Below, in pieces: positions 10,977-32,997 of a DNA stretch of 64,000 bases (position 1 is its first letter; each line of letters opens with the position of its first letter). A program made the position numbers and the translations under genes. Below the pieces are notes generated by a model. The model saw only the letters and a program-made list of their open reading frames with translations, searched no databases and was not told the origin of the DNA. This DNA is from Lates calcarifer (lineage: Eukaryota; Chordata; Actinopteri; Centropomidae): NCBI RefSeq assembly GCF_001640805.2, contig NC_066845.1, forward strand, positions 15,936,307 to 16,000,306, given 5' to 3'.

Positions 10977-13900
10977 AAAGGACCAGAGAATGAAGGGTTT
11001 ATTTAAGTAATGGGCCAACAACTCTGGTGCCACCTACTGGCCAAACTGAACGTTTTATGTAAACTAATGTTATAAGAACAGGGAACGTTTCAACCTTGTA
11101 TTGTGTGTGTGCTGTGTGATAACACCTGGAGCCATTAGCTATTGACTTTTTCATCTTGTTGAAAGGTTCTTATTTACTTTTCTTGGTCTGAATGTTCTGG
11201 ATGTAAGGATGTCAATGTTAAAGGATTTCCAACACATCAAAATGTGTTCTGCCACCATGTGCTCACACTGAAGGTTTAGGCAATGGAGAATCACCGACAG
11301 TGTGTACAGCTCATTAAGCAAGTGTGAAACCACAGTTACAAACCGTGTTACTAATCAACCTGCTCTTCACCAGGAACAGTCCCATTACTGAGAAGCTCCG
11401 GCCGCCTTCAGTGTCAGCAGAATCGACTCTTGTCTGAAATGCTACAGTGCCTCCAAATCTGCTGATAAGTTCCTCTTCATTACTCATTTATTTAGTACAT
11501 ATTGGATTATGTAGCTCTGTGACATATTGTCAAATCAACCCCTGTGCACAAGTGCCACCTGTGTGGAATATTTTGACCTCTCTTCAAAGCATGTGACAAG
11601 TGACTCACAATACCAGTGAAGAGAAATGTGAAGGTGGAGGGATATGTTCCATTCCCATGCATACATACATCTAACCACACTGGTATGATACAATGCAGGT
11701 CTCATCATAATATGTAATTCACATCTTTAGGCAAGTGCTAAATGCATATGCTCACCCATACACACACATCCATATAGTTAAAACATGTTGCTATTGCAAC
11801 AAATCAGAAAAAATTACAGCATTTGCCACCAGAGCATCCTGAATACATGTCCGTTATCCACCCACATTTGGATCATAATGAGTTTCTTTTGGCAATTTCT
11901 TTGGTTGCTTTACATAAGCCACACATGATATCTATATATTATGATATCTGTGGACCAGTCATCCCAGTTTGAATCAAGTTTTTTCCAGCTGTAGTAGAGA
12001 TATCACATCTTATTGTATATCCACATTGTAAAAGAAGAGGTTTGTCAACTCTTGTTGCTTCAGCTCCTGAGTATTAATTGCTGTGTTTTTTTTCAGGGTT
12101 TAGATATATTGATATCAACTGTTAATGTTTTAAAAACAGCAGTCAGGGGATTATGAGAAATTAACGTGTTACATAGAACAGATAGAGAGTCCAAAGACCA
12201 GAGATTAACCTGTTAAAGACAGACTCAAACAGAAGAAGAACCACATTGTTACATCTAGGACATTCAATAGATATCGTTTCCATTTCTCAAACCCATAAAC
12301 AAAGTTTCCACCCTGGCTGGGTGTATGATTTAAGCCTGTCGAATCCTTCCCCAACGATAAACTTTGAGCACTGCACGTTCTTGCATTGTGATTCTTGATT
12401 GTGGTGATTCTCGATTCTTGCAAGTGTGCTGTCAACAATGTATGTATGTTTGTTGTCTGTTAAAATATTCCAGCTGAGGTTACATGAAATGCAACTGCCT
12501 TTCCACACATGTAGAAAAACTCGGAAAACCTGTTTTTTCAGAATAGTTTCATATCATATTCACTAGCTGGTTAGAAGAAGCTGCCAGTTCAGGATTGTGA
12601 ACGCCCAGTAGCCTTAAACAAAACGATCATCATTTAAGTAATTATCCTGGATAACTATTGCAGATCATTTAAATACAGAGAGGTTGAACAAGAACTTCAA
12701 AAATGAATCATGCACAACACTGCAGTAGTTACACAGTCATTCCATGCAATCATGTTCTCATGAGATTAGAGCTGTAATTTTGATTATTTACAAAATGCTG
12801 CCTGATTTGTTGACAGTGATCTGACTTTTGACAGAGCAGACAAAGTACAAGAACTTTCCCAGGAGGCTCGGGCCAATCCCCTGTATTGTGATGCACGCAT
12901 AATTACTACTGCCACAGTAAAACTGAGATAAATGTTGTTTTCTGTCGTGTTTGAGGTATTTGGGATTGTAATTAAAACAACAATGTGCATTTGTTTTGCA
13001 GCATGAGAAGTTTTTCTCTTAACATTCTCATGGCCATGTTGTCTGTATTCCAACTGCCACTCATAACTTTGTTGCACTGAATAACAAAACGCAGCAGCCG
13101 ATCACATTTAATTTATCTTAAAACGTAAACTTACATATCACTGTGGTTGATGTGTCAAACACAAAGTGTGATTATAAACACCCTCTAACTAATTAGACCA
13201 CCACCAAATTATATTATACATAATTTTGTTTAGCAATGCCAAACTTGACCTTTTGGATGATAAACATAATCTACGTTTAAACTTTTACCAAAAATCATAA
13301 TGTGTGAAGTGTGATGTGCAGTAGCAGTAATCTCTTACAGAGTCGCCTCCTAGTGGTAAACTCAGGAAAGTATTTTCTCTACTGTTCTCTCTCTCTTGTT
13401 TGTGAGAGTTTACCTGCAGAAACTGTTTTTAGTTGTTTGTGCTCATGCAACATGACACCATTTGTCATCCACAATGTCAGATGGTTTATCTAAGCGCCTC
13501 TAGATGGCATCAATGCCCCTGTTCAGGTTACACTGGCCCATGAATATACTCTATGTGGAAATACCAGTTTGAACAGCTAATAAGGAAAATTAATAACGAG
13601 CTGTTGGATCACTATTGACTCACGTATGCATGGATTTGCTGCAAGATAGGTTTGATGTGAACTTTATGTTACTGGGCAGTGGATTTTAAGAGGTGTCATG
13701 CAGATGTCCCAATTCAAACCAGCTAATAACCTTAGTGTGTTCATTTTTAATGGTTTACCTTACTATTTTTAAAGTAAAATGACATCCAACTCATGTTTTT
13801 CCTCATTCTCATCCCTGAAGATCTTCAACTTGTCAGAACAGTCAGGGTATTTCCCACTTCTTTAAAATTGACCAACTCTGTAATTTCAAAGACAGAAGTT

Positions 13901-14372
13901 TGGGAATCTTTTTTTTTTATATCGCATATCATATTTAATGTTAGACAAGATAGGACATGCAAATAAGTAACTGAAGAGCACGGCCAGTTCTCATGCTCAG
14001 GCTTATATTAGCCCAACCCTTCCTTCCCCGCTTCCCTCCCTCCTATGCCTTGCCAAACAGGATCTGTAGGATCTTACAGAGTCATTTTCTCAGGAGACAG
14101 GAATGTCAGAACACAAGGCCTGGTGCCTGCTGGAACATGCACCCTCACATTCCCTCAAACTTACAGGAAAAAGTCCCGAATGTGTTGCTCATGCATCCAT
14201 TTAATTTCCACTCAGTGTGTGGTAACATCTATCTATAAAATTCCATGTTCACCCAGGACGTGTTGCAGACGCACACTGACTCACTATTGAAATTAGGTTG
14301 TCTGGTACACCACCCTGCCTGTTTTTTTTAACGTGTGTACATGACTTTGTGACCTTTGACTTTAAAAAGAGT

Positions 14373-14378
14373 TTTATT
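14373..14378 (-). promoter_or_regulatory. vgll4l: Candidate vgll4l polyadenylation signal
   Basis: TTTATT on the plus strand (AATAAA on the minus strand), about 640 bases beyond the vgll4l stop codon. Another hexamer lies at about 14528. The choice is not determinable from sequence. Confidence 0.3.
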
Positions 14379-15020
14379 CATTTAGTGACATCCTTAACTT
14401 CTTTTTAAAACAAACAAACAAAAAAAAAAACTTTTTGCTTGTTATCCCATGTTTTTTTAAGCTTTCTCAGATCACATTATACAAATATCCAAATAACACA
14501 CAAAACTATTAAGGGACTTTTGAGATTTTTATTTTTTAAGGTCTTTTCAAAACTCTTTCTTTTGGGGGTACAGCTTATAAGCAAAATATTATACAGCAGA
14601 TAGGCTAGTCATTTAGACTATAAAGAACCCAGGTATGTCAGAATATAAATATAATACAATGAAATTGTGGCATTTGGGCTGCATTAAAAGAATGACACAA
14701 AGTCAAAGAAATGTAAAGGATTACTTGGCTGATTTTTCAATCACCCCACATCACCATCTACAGTCTCAGGTTCTCAGATGCTATTGACAAGCAGGGGAAA
14801 GAAATGTAACAAAAACTAGGATTGATGTTACATTTGTCTGCGTCAATGTGTCTTAAACTTGGACACACAGAGGTCCAAAGCGACAGCACTCCTGCATCTG
14901 TCTATGAGCTCGCCCTCTCAACACTAGCACTGGCACTTCCATCGCTCGACAAGCAGAGCCGCACGCAGTGAAATGTTAAAGAAAGTCCAGTTTCCTCCCG
15001 TATCAGAGGTTGTTTCTGCT

Positions 15021-18000
15021 TTAATTGACAGACCAGTGGCTGGAAGTTGGCGATGAGCTGCTGGCAGACTCTTTGTGGGACAGATTTGGGCTGTGGCTGT
15101 AGGTGGGGGAGTGAGTAACGCTCGGGCTGCTGGGAGGTGTGGAAGAACAGGAGGAAGACTTGGATTTGATCTGCAGCCACTTGTCTCCCAAGGCCTTGGC
15201 AAAGTGGTCGTCGACGGACACGCTGATGGAAAGCTGCTGGGAGCGAGCTCTCTGGTAGTTCACCCCGAGGCTCCTCTGGAAGTGCTCCTCGACCACGTGA
15301 TCGTAGCTGCTTTTGGAAACCACTGGAGAGGAAAGGATGGATGACAAGCGTTAAACACACGCCTCAGTGAGTCAGAAAAAGTGAGCGGATATCTACATTA
15401 TGATGCATATGTGACGACTAGGGAGTGACCGTCTGGCGAGTGAACTCATTGAGAAGAGCATGAGACTGACCTGATGAGTGGCCTCTGTGGACCTCAGACC
15501 TGCAGGTGGGGTTTCTTAATGAGGAGACACAGGTGATCACAGAGGGGCGCATCTGGAAAAACAAAAAAGAGATGGGTTATTAATTAGATTATAGGAACAT
15601 CCCACAAAATTTGTATTTGTATTAATATCTCCTAAACCTGACTGCACACTACTAGTACAAGAAAAACAGTGTGCCAAGTTCAGTTTGAAATGATTTGAAA
15701 ACTGATTAAACTGGTTGGGTTTGCCCATGAGAGTCAGATCACTCCCAGTGTGGTGGCATAAACAGGTCAAAGAGAGAGCAGTCTGTTTGGTCTTGTTGAT
15801 GACATTCCTCCTTCCATTGCTCACATTTTCTTCCTGAATCCGGCTGGATTGCATAGCGTGGACAAGCTTAGGCCTGCACACACTCCACTTGGAGGTAGAG
15901 TGAGTGTGGATTCACTGACTACAGGTGGGAGATATACCACAGCTGCAGGTAGCCTGGAGCTACACTGACACTACAAAGGGACATACAGTACTGCCACTTC
16001 TCATGAGCTATGACAGCCCAAACATTAGCCTTGATCTTGCCTTGAGAAAATCACATTGAACACTTTGAAGACACAAGCACCACTTTATGTTTGCTTGGTG
16101 AATTACCTGGATTTGAGTTGTAGCACCGCTTTTGGACTTTTCCTCTGTGTTTTCAGGGTCTTTTCTCGGTTTCTTGATGAGGGCAAGTGGTTCATCCATG
16201 ACTGGCGTGTAGTACACAGGGGTGGGCAGAGGGCTAGTGGGGCTGGGTGTCGGACTCCAGGTGGATGTGGGGCTCTGTGGGCTGTTGAACACAGCCGGTG
16301 CTGGTGCTGCTCTCTGGGCCACTTTACCACTGTTCCTGCTCAGCACACGCTCTCGCCTGAAAGAGTTATCGATCAGAAACTGTCACATCTCTTTCAGAGA
16401 ATTTACAGAATTAGTATTATTATTGGAGACACAAATAAACCAGTTTCACCAACCTTTCCTCCAGTGTCAGGCCTCTCTCATGGCTGCGCTTGCGTTTGAC
16501 TGGATACACTGTTGGGGCTCTGACCCGGTCATTTGTGATGTGTCTGTATCTGTCTTCGCTTCTGAGGTGGGGTTGACCTGATAGACAAAATAAAAATGAG
16601 AATCAGAATCAAATTATTATTATTAAAGACTGTTTCAAAAAAAAAAAAAAAAAAATCAATCATACCCCAGATGTTTTGTCAATGGTGGATTTGCTTGAAC
16701 AAAGAAATCCTGTAAAACCACCATTTACTGTCACTGATGATTTTACTACATTGATAATGGTGTGTGGCACTCAGTGATGAGTAACTGCTTGTTTTGATCC
16801 ATGACATCAACCTGCATGACTACTATTCGTGGGAAAACTTTTTTTTTTGTCACCGTTAATTGTAAACTCCGTTAAGCTGTAGAACTTGATCTACTTGATC
16901 AGTGAGCGTTACAAAACTACACAGCTGATTTAGTGCTAACGGTAAATGTTGTTTTTCTGCATAATGTTGGCGCTCAGCCCTATTGCGCAGTCAAAAGGGC
17001 GCAATCAACATGTTTGGTGCCATACATCTAATGGCTTTTAGTCACTGACGACCCTGATTTGGGCAGCACCCATTTGTGAAAGGGCCATCAAGGTGAATAC
17101 ACACACACACACACACACACAAACACACACTGGATTTTTCCAATTACACAAGTTCAAACACATCAGAAAGAAGCTGGTGATGTCACTGACTGGTGCTGAA
17201 TAAGAGGAGTGCACTGACAACAAGTTTTAACTCACAAAATGATTAGTGAGATCACAGTACAGTATTTTTTCCATGAATGTAGGTTTGTCACTTTCCGAGT
17301 TTTAAGCAAAGCAGCAGGAGAAACATTCAAGCAAACCAGTTCTTGACTCACATCAACATGCTCACATGTTCAAAACAGTCATGCATATAGTCAAAACACA
17401 AAGCATTGTTTGAAAATGTAATGGCAGCATGATTACCTGCCCCATTGTTTGACTGTATGCCAAGTTAACACTTGAAGCAGGAGTCCTTCAGCTATATTCA
17501 GATCAGTCATTCAGTGCAAAAGAACCTACCTACTCACATTAACATTATTTTTATTGAACTGAAACAATAGGCGATTGACTGCTTTGAAATGTAAAACACA
17601 GAAAAAGTCGTAAACACTGTCTTCACATTCAGACTGCTCATTCAAATCCCCATTTCCATTATGGTTAAACACTCTAACACCTGTGAGCTACTCCTTCAAC
17701 ACTGAGTGCCACTGTGGAGGAGGGGAAGAGGGGGGTGGCAGGTATAACCACACCTATGCTGATTTTCTAATGCCTCGGGCATAGATATTTCTTCCTTATT
17801 AGCAGAGGAAACATGCTGCCTGACCTTCTGCTTTGCTGCGTTTAATCAGATATTGTGGAGATCCAACAGAAAGACAGCAGAGTTGTGAGCAACAACACAC
17901 ATTACAGAATCTTATTTCAGCCTTGAGGGACCTTAAATGCCAATAAGTATTAATAGAAAGCCCTTTATTATAAGTAGATTTCCCATATGAAATCCACTTT

Positions 18001-18427
18001 TCTTTATGACAGAGCTGAAGATATTTTAAAAAGTATATATTAAAAGTTGAACATTCTTATTTTCATATTATCATTCTTAGTTTGTATCTTCCATGTGACT
18101 GTCATCCCATTTGATTCTTTCCTTTTGAAGCGTATTTACGTAAATAGTTTGCGCAGAAAACAGGTAAATGCCACTTACATGAACACAGACATACAGTATA
18201 CGGTAGTGACATTACATAACATATAAACATGTAAATATATAACACAAAATGTTGTAGGATAACCATAGCAGAGACTTAATGCCACTGATCAGAGTAATAC
18301 AATTATCCACAGTCATAAAGCAACATAAGGTGGTGAGAGAAAAGTGATAATCAAGCTTACCCTCTAAAATGTAGACCTTAAAGCCACTGCTCATCCGAGT
18401 GATGTAGTGGAAATTAGCCACGGCCAT
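15021..18427 (-). CDS. vgll4l: Vestigial-like family member 4 (TEAD-binding cofactor), probably vgll4l
   Basis: Nuclear cofactor that binds TEAD factors through Tondu (TDU) motifs and competes with YAP, so it restrains Hippo-pathway target genes. Five coding exons join in phase: 18361-18427, 16454-16577, 16107-16356, 15471-15552, 15021-15322, giving 274 aa (human VGLL4 about 290). The start at 18427 has a strong context (GCCATGG) and begins MAVANFHYITRMSSGF. A basic stretch VYPVKRKRSHERG is a likely nuclear signal. A proline/serine-rich middle contains MDEPLALIKK, matching human LEQPLALTK. Exon 4 encodes RPSVITCVSS. TDU1 is VVEEHFQRSLG at residues 185-194 and TDU2 is VDDHFAKALGDKWLQIK at 211-227. 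The tail is Ser-rich. It is head-to-head with syn1, 3.9 kb away. The family call is secure; the paralogue name is inferred from its position beside a SYN1-type gene. Confidence 0.93.
16637..16655. repeat. Poly-A tract in vgll4l intron 1
   Basis: Nineteen consecutive A, about 60 bases from the exon at 16454-16577. On the transcribed strand it is poly-T upstream of that exon's acceptor. Confidence 0.85.
17098..17130. repeat. (AC)n microsatellite
   Basis: About 33 bases of AC with one A insertion, inside vgll4l intron 1 (16578-18360). Confidence 0.95.
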
Positions 18428-21400
18428 GGCTCCTTGTCTTTGTCTGAGAAGAGCCGAACACAGAGGAACACCTTGACTGCCGGAGCTTACAGGACACAAT
18501 GCGTCTCAGTCATAGAAGGTATTGGAAAGGTAATGAGATGCTGGGTCTGAGCTCAGCCAGGTAAAGTATCAGGTGAGTGTAGATAGGTGCAAGGACTTCC
18601 CTGTGACTCATTCCCTGCATTCAGATTGGCTGCTGCGGGAGCCAATGGAAAGCCCTCGTTCACACTCAGTGTTGTTATTGTCCTGCAGGCGGAATGTGCT
18701 CTTAGGTAGGCCTGTCTGAGAAGTAGAAAGTGGAGTTGGTAAAGGTTGTAATACCACAAAATTCAGAGATCAGAGAAGCTCTTGCTTTATTCAACATTTT
18801 CCTTTGTAGAAGATATCCCAACAAAAACACCTCTTTGGTCATACAACAGTTTTCCACACCAGATTCCTCCCTGAGCAAAGAAGGAAAGTGAAGTGTGCCT
18901 TTTGTTTCCCACCATGGAGTCAGCACCTGTCCCACTCCCCTCCCTCCCGCTCTCCTAATCTGCAATCTCACCAAACTGCATTTTTTCGAGCGCTTAGCCC
19001 ACCAGAGCTCCAGTCATTCCACTGACCTGCCCATACACGCACACAGCTGCACTGTGAGCCTGCCTCGCCAGTAATCCAAAGGCTTTTGTTGATGGCCAGA
19101 CAAAGACTCCTAAGTCCTGAAAATGCTGCTGCCATGAGAACAATCTCACCTGAGCGTACTGGGGAGTTTGGCCACACGTTGAAAGTGTTTGGAGGCCTCT
19201 CATTCAGATACTTTGCGACATTAAGCCCTGTTGAAAATATTATTAAGAGTGTAATGAATATGTTTTGATATGTTTGCACATTAATTCAATGAGAATCAAT
19301 TAAATCAATCCCCTGTGCTCCCCTAGTATTGACCGACATATCAGCCTGTTTCAATCCATTTAAAACTGCTGGTGATTATTGTACTAACAGGATGATAGCA
19401 GCTACTGAAGAAGGTTGGTTCAAAAATGACGAAAAGCTTCACATATAAAGGTCTTTCTGTGAATACATGCATGCATAATAATATGTTGGATTTAATTTAA
19501 GCTCAACACTGCCTCCCTAAGCCATATACAGCAATAACAAGGCATCAAATTCTACATCAAGACACTGTGCTGTATACTGTGTATGCATTAAAAATCAAGG
19601 ATAGCAAAGTAGTGTTTACTATATAGTTATCTTGAAAAACATGTTTGTTCACTGACACATTCCATGCAGTGTTAACATTTTAAAATGCAAAGAATCTGGG
19701 TATAAAATGCAAAGAATCTGTGAGAGGCCTACCAAGTTTTTCTAGTTTAGTAGCATTAACTGTCCACCAATTCTGTCCCTCAAACAGCTAAGAAAAGATT
19801 TACTGTATTAATATGCTAACAAAATATTAATCTCACTTCTCCTCTAAAAATAGATGATTGTCATAGTACAACAAATAATAACTGAGTTTGTAGTTTGGAT
19901 AGCCATAATTTGATTGATATATTTGATATTCTTTTGGATATTCGTGTATTTGTTTCAACACACAGGAAACAGATCTATCCCCTGTCTAACCTGGATGTAA
20001 ATCCCACAAGCTAACTGAAGCTGTGGATCTTCTTAGTCGTAGAAGATGCCTTAAATGTTTGTACTGTCTTCATAAATATATCTGTGTGAAGCAGGGGGCT
20101 GTTCAAAATGAATACTGATATTCAGCTAAAATTATAATGAAGATTTTTTTTTGTATCAAATGTGTATGCACTAACAAGACAAAACATAGGTCATGTATTG
20201 GTATTGATAATCCTGTAGCAAATAATTATAATATTCATATTATTGTTTATGGATATCAAGAAATACTTGGCACTGAAAAGGTGTAGGGTTTAATAATCAA
20301 TGAATACATCAATCAGTTCATAAATACTGATGCTAATAAATAGTAAACAAATATCCTGCATCAAAACTCAAATATCAACAGCTGTCTTGTTAAAACATAT
20401 CTAAATCACTTATTTACTCATGCAGAGAAGGTCATTAAACACCTTATTTCAAGTTCAAACATCAAATGCTATCAGTGCTAGCAAACATACTGATTGGACC
20501 AAGAATGATTTTGTTTTTGTCTTGTTCCATCACCTAATAACAGAAACAGAATCAATATATATTTTTATTATTTTCTCATTATACAATAGGCAATTTATCA
20601 GTAAAAGGAGACAGACACTTAAAATAGTACCCTTCTCTACCAGGCATTAATGATTCAGAGACACTCAGCAATGTGTATCCTATCTGTGTCCATTATGAAC
20701 ACAGCTCAGTTGCCATGTTTCCAGAGTGGAGCCTGGAACTCCCAGGGGGTCCGTGTTGATCTCTGGCTCTGGGTATCACCAACAGATGGCGCATATCTCA
20801 CAATCTGTAAAGACTCTGCTGAAAATCAGAAGTAACACTCTGTGTCAGCGGCCTGAAAGCCAAACCGTGACAGTGCCACTGCTGCTTTATTGGACACAAC
20901 AGGGTGCAATATCACATCAACACCCATATGCACCCTGCAGAGTCAACAGCAGGCTCATGTCTGACAAGAGAGCGACGCCCCTGTCACCCTGCTCCCATCA
21001 GCACCACCTTCATATCCCAACAGAGAGCTGCGTCAAGTCAGACAAACACACACTGAACCAGACAGGAAGTTGATTCATCACAAAACAACGGCAGGGCATT
21101 TGAGGACTTACACACTTTGGTATAGGGTTAATCTATTACACTAGCATCATTTCTCAAAGCCAGCTAACATGTCAGAAACCTAAATGTCATAAAATGGACA
21201 AAAGCCACAAATCTACACACAGTATGGATCCAGTAAATGTTTCATATTTTAACTTTAGTCATGAGTTAAACAGTTAATCAAAATGTTGATTTCCCATCCA
21301 CTAGCTACAACAAGGAGAAAAGGTGAACTGCTGGCAATTAGCTTTATGTATATGAACATCAATATTGGGGTTTCATAGTCAAATGCTCTGTGGTTATTGT

Positions 21401-22301
21401 TATGAATAATACCAGAACACTAACTTTCCCTACTTGGAATCCAACTGTGTAAAGTGTCAGGTGCATTTTCTACACTGAATTCACCCTGTGCTTTAAATTC
21501 TACGGTAAGAATTAAAAAAAAAAAAAATCCAGCAACGTCTTAATATGCGTTTATTTTGAAATCATTATCCGGAAGTTCGGGTCCACACGATGAATACCTT
21601 GACACCGGTCCAGTCTTGCAGCCTCCTTTCCCTCAGGATGACTGGGAGTGACGCAGGGCGGACGGAAAAAACAGGGACTTGAGGGCGAAGAACAGGGATA
21701 ACAAGCAGTGATGCAGGAGGGACTGTAGCTTTAATTTCACAGGTTCAAGCCCGATGCATGGCCCGCCCGCGTGCACAGAGGACATGAGAGTCACCTACAC
21801 GCAGGCTTTCCTGTGAGAGTCAATAATAAAGAATCATCACCTCATCCTTGGGGCGGATCATTTCGGATACACTCCCAGGTAGGCTTCATTATCATGCCTC
21901 GTTTGACTGCTACTACATATTACTACAGAGGTTTGTGTGATAGGTGTGTTTATTAACGATATTATGTTGGATATTAATGTGAAAATGAATTATTTCATTT
22001 AAGTCATTCGTATGGATTATTTTTTCAGCTATTACCAGGAGGCTGTGTGATGGTTTCCTTTACCTTACCAGTTCCTTAAGCTATACAGTCACGATTTCTT
22101 ACTACTGTGATCACACATTCAAAATCTGCCCCTAATTAATAACACAAGATTTGTTTCTCTTTAGGAAACATTGGCCCCCGTTTCTGCACATGGGAAAGTA
22201 GCCTAGTCATTCCATTTTCTTACTGAACACCAAGTTGTAAGTCGCAGTCAGTGGGAGGATATTTGGAACCCCTCTCTCCGTCCTTTTAACAAGTCTCCAT
22301 C
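18428..22301. other. Divergent intergenic region between vgll4l and syn1
   Basis: vgll4l is read leftward and syn1 rightward, so this 3.9-kb gap must contain both promoters and 5' UTRs. The part near syn1 (21.55-21.80 kb) is richer in CpG and GC than its surroundings and is the likely syn1 promoter/leader zone. No convincing TATA box or full NRSF/REST (RE1) site was found by eye. Open frames here, including one of 115 codons at 20726-21073, are unrecognised and probably chance. Confidence 0.55.
19681..19720. repeat. Short tandem duplication
   Basis: TAAAATGCAAAGAATCTG occurs twice without mismatch, offset by 22 bases. Function unknown. Confidence 0.85.
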
Positions 22302-29818
<7,517 letters not shown>

Positions 29819-30104
29819 GACGGCATAAGCCCCACCCCACCCCCTCCTCCTACTGACAGAAAGATGGACAGGCAAACTGAAGGACAGATCCCTTCTTCCC
29901 CCAACAACAAGGACCAACAGGATGCCGTCTCCAATTCATGTACATTGACCCTGATATGAAAATGTACACATTTGACACCCACTGCCCTAAGTAGTAAAAA
30001 TCTTTTAAAATGAACAAAAAGTAGAATATACAGTAAATTTAGGCACTGATGTCTGAAACATTCCTTGCCTCGCCTCAAGCTTAAGTAAGTCTTCTACTCA
30101 TCGT

Positions 30105-30105
30105 G

Positions 30106-30140
<35 letters not shown>
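30105..30140. repeat. (CA)n microsatellite
   Basis: A pure CA tract of about 36 bases in the presumed syn1 3' UTR. Confidence 0.95.
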
Positions 30141-30143
<3 letters not shown>

Positions 30144-32832
30144 CACAAATAAATGCCTATATATGCATGACCACACACACAAAATAAGAGACAAAACAAC
30201 ACAATACTGCTCCCACTTGTTTGTTGGTGCCGTAAAGTCAATGTGATCTTTATGTTAAATTTTGGTTGGCTTGCCGACCAACCAAATAAATTAAGGGACT
30301 GTACGAAAATTAATAGGGTAGGGAGAGGTGCTGAATCTTATATATTATATTTCATAAAAAGCAATGTAATTATAGCTATGTAACTGTATAATCTATTTTA
30401 TATAAATAATTGCACAATATAAAATATATAATAATGTAGTAATATGGAGTAAGAAAAAATAGAAGACACTCTCCTGCTCTCCCACAGAAAGCTATACTAT
30501 CCTCCCTTTAGCAAAAATAACAATGACAAAGCCCTCCCTTTTTTCTCACCCCCTCCACCCCGACTAATTTGTGTACAGTCCCTAACTCAACACAGCTGCA
30601 CATGTACGCTGTCCAGTGTTAGCTAATGCTAGACCTGTTCGCGCTGTTGAAAGCTCATGGTGATGTCTTAGCTGCATGTCAAAAGGAGGCAATGGTCGCA
30701 TTTTCCAACCCTTGACATTGGCGCTTGTAACTGTGTCGTCACATGTAGTTGAATTAGTTAGTAAAATAGCCTAGTAGGTGTTGTGAGTATGTTGTTGCTG
30801 CCACTTCTTCCTGTTTTATGGTCGCACAAGAACAAAAGCCCAAAAAGCTCTCCACCTTCAAAGCATGCCTTACACAGACAAGAACGTCAGATCAAATGGA
30901 GCTGTCTCAGGGATGTCCAATTGATTGTGACACTTGTGTGTGGGTGAGGGTCTTCCATTACAGTTTTATTGTGGCTGTTTACCAATAATGAAAGAAAAGC
31001 ATGCATTTTAATGAGTTAGAATGTTTTTTATTATTTCCAATGCATTTGCACACAGAATATACTGCAACATTATACTTGAATACAGCAAGAAAGACTGATG
31101 TATGAAATCTATATTTTCAGGTTTATTCACCTGCCACTTGACAAAGCAGCAACTCACTGTTCTCACCCTTGGGTGCTGCTGTGTCTATGACAGGTGTGGT
31201 ACAGTGGGATACAGCATAGGCAGGTTTGGCAACTGTTCAGGTACATTTTGTGAAAAATTTGATTATTTATAGTTTCATATCATATTCCCTTGATTTCAAA
31301 GCAATGCAATGAGAAGAAACATATGACTGCAATCCAGCTAATGAATTCAATGGATGCACACAAAGTAAGTGGATTATTTCAGGTTGATTTTAGAAGTTGT
31401 CAGTGCATTGTGATTTTGCACTTAAGTAATTCCAACCAAGAGTGCAGCAGAGTATCTGCTTCCATTACTATCCCTCTGGTCTCAATGGGTTAGTTTGTAA
31501 GAAGAGGCCATTGTCTACTCCAAAGCATACTCAGCCAAGGAATGTTACATATTTGCATCTCTATACAATAAAGAAAATAATGTGAAGGTAGGGATGTCAA
31601 GTGCGTGATGCACCTCTGCAGCAGATTTAGCACTTCCTGTCACCCCTTCTTCGCACTGACAGCCCTGTCTTTGATCACTACTCTGCAAAATCCAAGCTGT
31701 TGCTAGAACCCGTTCTGTTCCCAAGCACTAAAAATGTCTTCCAGAGGGAGTGCTTTCCATTCGAATGTCGATGTCGTATGGCAATATCAAGCTTTTTAGT
31801 GAAGACCCAATAGCCAAAAGAATAGAGGAGTCGTGGTTCCCCTGCAGATTCTCCATACTGCCTGTGTTTATCAGCCTATTTGTGTAGCCACAGTGACCCC
31901 TTGTGCTCAATGGTGCATAAATGTGTGAATGTTGTTCTGTAACTGGTGAAACCAAATAGATGTGTTGTACAGAGCTCTGAGTGATGCAGATTGTCGCCTT
32001 TATCCCCTGCTGCTATTTGTGCTTGTTGATATGTGTGTCTCTAAAAGTTTTTAGCTTTAGTTTTCAAAGTTTGTGCATTTTTGTTTCAGTTATCTTGTAC
32101 ATGCTTCTATGAGAGCAAGAGTATATGGGACTTGTAAGTTTTTGCAGTAGGGCAGGGCTTCATTTTTAAATTTTACAGCGACTCAGTGTCAGCACATGAT
32201 TATCATGGCTCAGCCTACCGCCAGGAGAATCATTAAGGGCAGCCTTGTGTAATTGTTACATTGAGTGTGTAATATATGAAAATGAGCCATCACAATTAGC
32301 ATGGATGGTTAACTTTGAAAAATGTCATTCTGTCACTCAGAGGCCTCTTGGCCATATTAAGACATACCATTTTGCTGTGGCACCTCCTGAGACTGACAAG
32401 ATGAGCTGTGACAGCAGTGCAAAGAAGTAGTTTATTGTATTTATGTTTTTGATATTCACAAGATGTTTTCTTTTTAAAGATTTACCTTATTTATGGTGGA
32501 TATATTTGACTGTGAATGTAATTTTTTTTTTGGTACAGCTAGTTTTATTGTTTTCTAAATGCATTGTATAATCATTGTGATTGATGAAATCCTTACAAAT
32601 TTGAACTGATTGTCAATCGATGCCTGCCAGATTTAAAAGTCATAAATGTAAGTGCAAAAATCAAAAAGCTGAGGTTTTTGTTGATCAAAAAAAAAAAAAA
32701 AAAAAAAAAAGATACTGCATAATGTAAATCATGGTTGATTATTGGATTAAATGTAAAAGAAATATTTGATGTTATATGCAATGTAGCTATATTATGTGAA
32801 GATGAGTATGTTCTTAAAACATGCACATGTCT

Positions 32833-32838
32833 AATAAA
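32833..32838 (+). promoter_or_regulatory. syn1: Candidate distal syn1 polyadenylation signal
   Basis: AATAAA in the context TCTAATAAAGTC, with a T-rich stretch within 30 bases downstream. A proximal alternative is at 30285-30290. Confidence 0.45.
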
Positions 32839-32997
32839 GTCTATGATCAACAATGACTGTTTTACTTTTTATTACTGAGTCAGTGTACAACAGTAACACA
32901 GAGTGTGTTGGATTCAAGTTTGACCTAATCATGCATGCCCATTACGCATATCTGCCCTTCCAGGAAAGCAATTTCTCCCCAATTGTTTCTCCAGTCT

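Larger units (their letters stand above)
10552..15020. other. Intergenic DNA between slc20a1 and vgll4l
   Basis: No gene recognised. It contains a (GT)16 tract at 10943-10974. The right end is probably the 3' UTR of the minus-strand vgll4l gene. Open frames of up to 97 codons (for example 12784-13077) have no family resemblance and no splice context, so I treat them as chance. Confidence 0.6.
29819..32860 (+). other. syn1: Probable syn1 3' UTR
   Basis: No gene is seen in these 3 kb after the syn1 stop. Candidate poly-A signals are AATAAA at 30285-30290 and at 32833-32838. The distal one is followed by a T-rich segment and could end a 3-kb 3' UTR. Long 3' UTRs are usual for neuronal genes, but the true end is not visible from sequence. 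A poly-A run sits at about 32687-32710. Confidence 0.5.

Noticed and set aside
17041..17223. Minus-strand frame rich in CV repeats in the vgll4l intron
   Set aside because: The frame reads an AC microsatellite; not a gene.
20990..21030. Possible REST/RE1 site upstream of syn1
   Set aside because: TCAGCACCACC resembles the left half-site, but no matching right half lies at canonical spacing.
20726..21073. 115-codon open frame between vgll4l and syn1
   Set aside because: No recognisable family, domain or splice context; consistent with chance in slightly GC-richer DNA.
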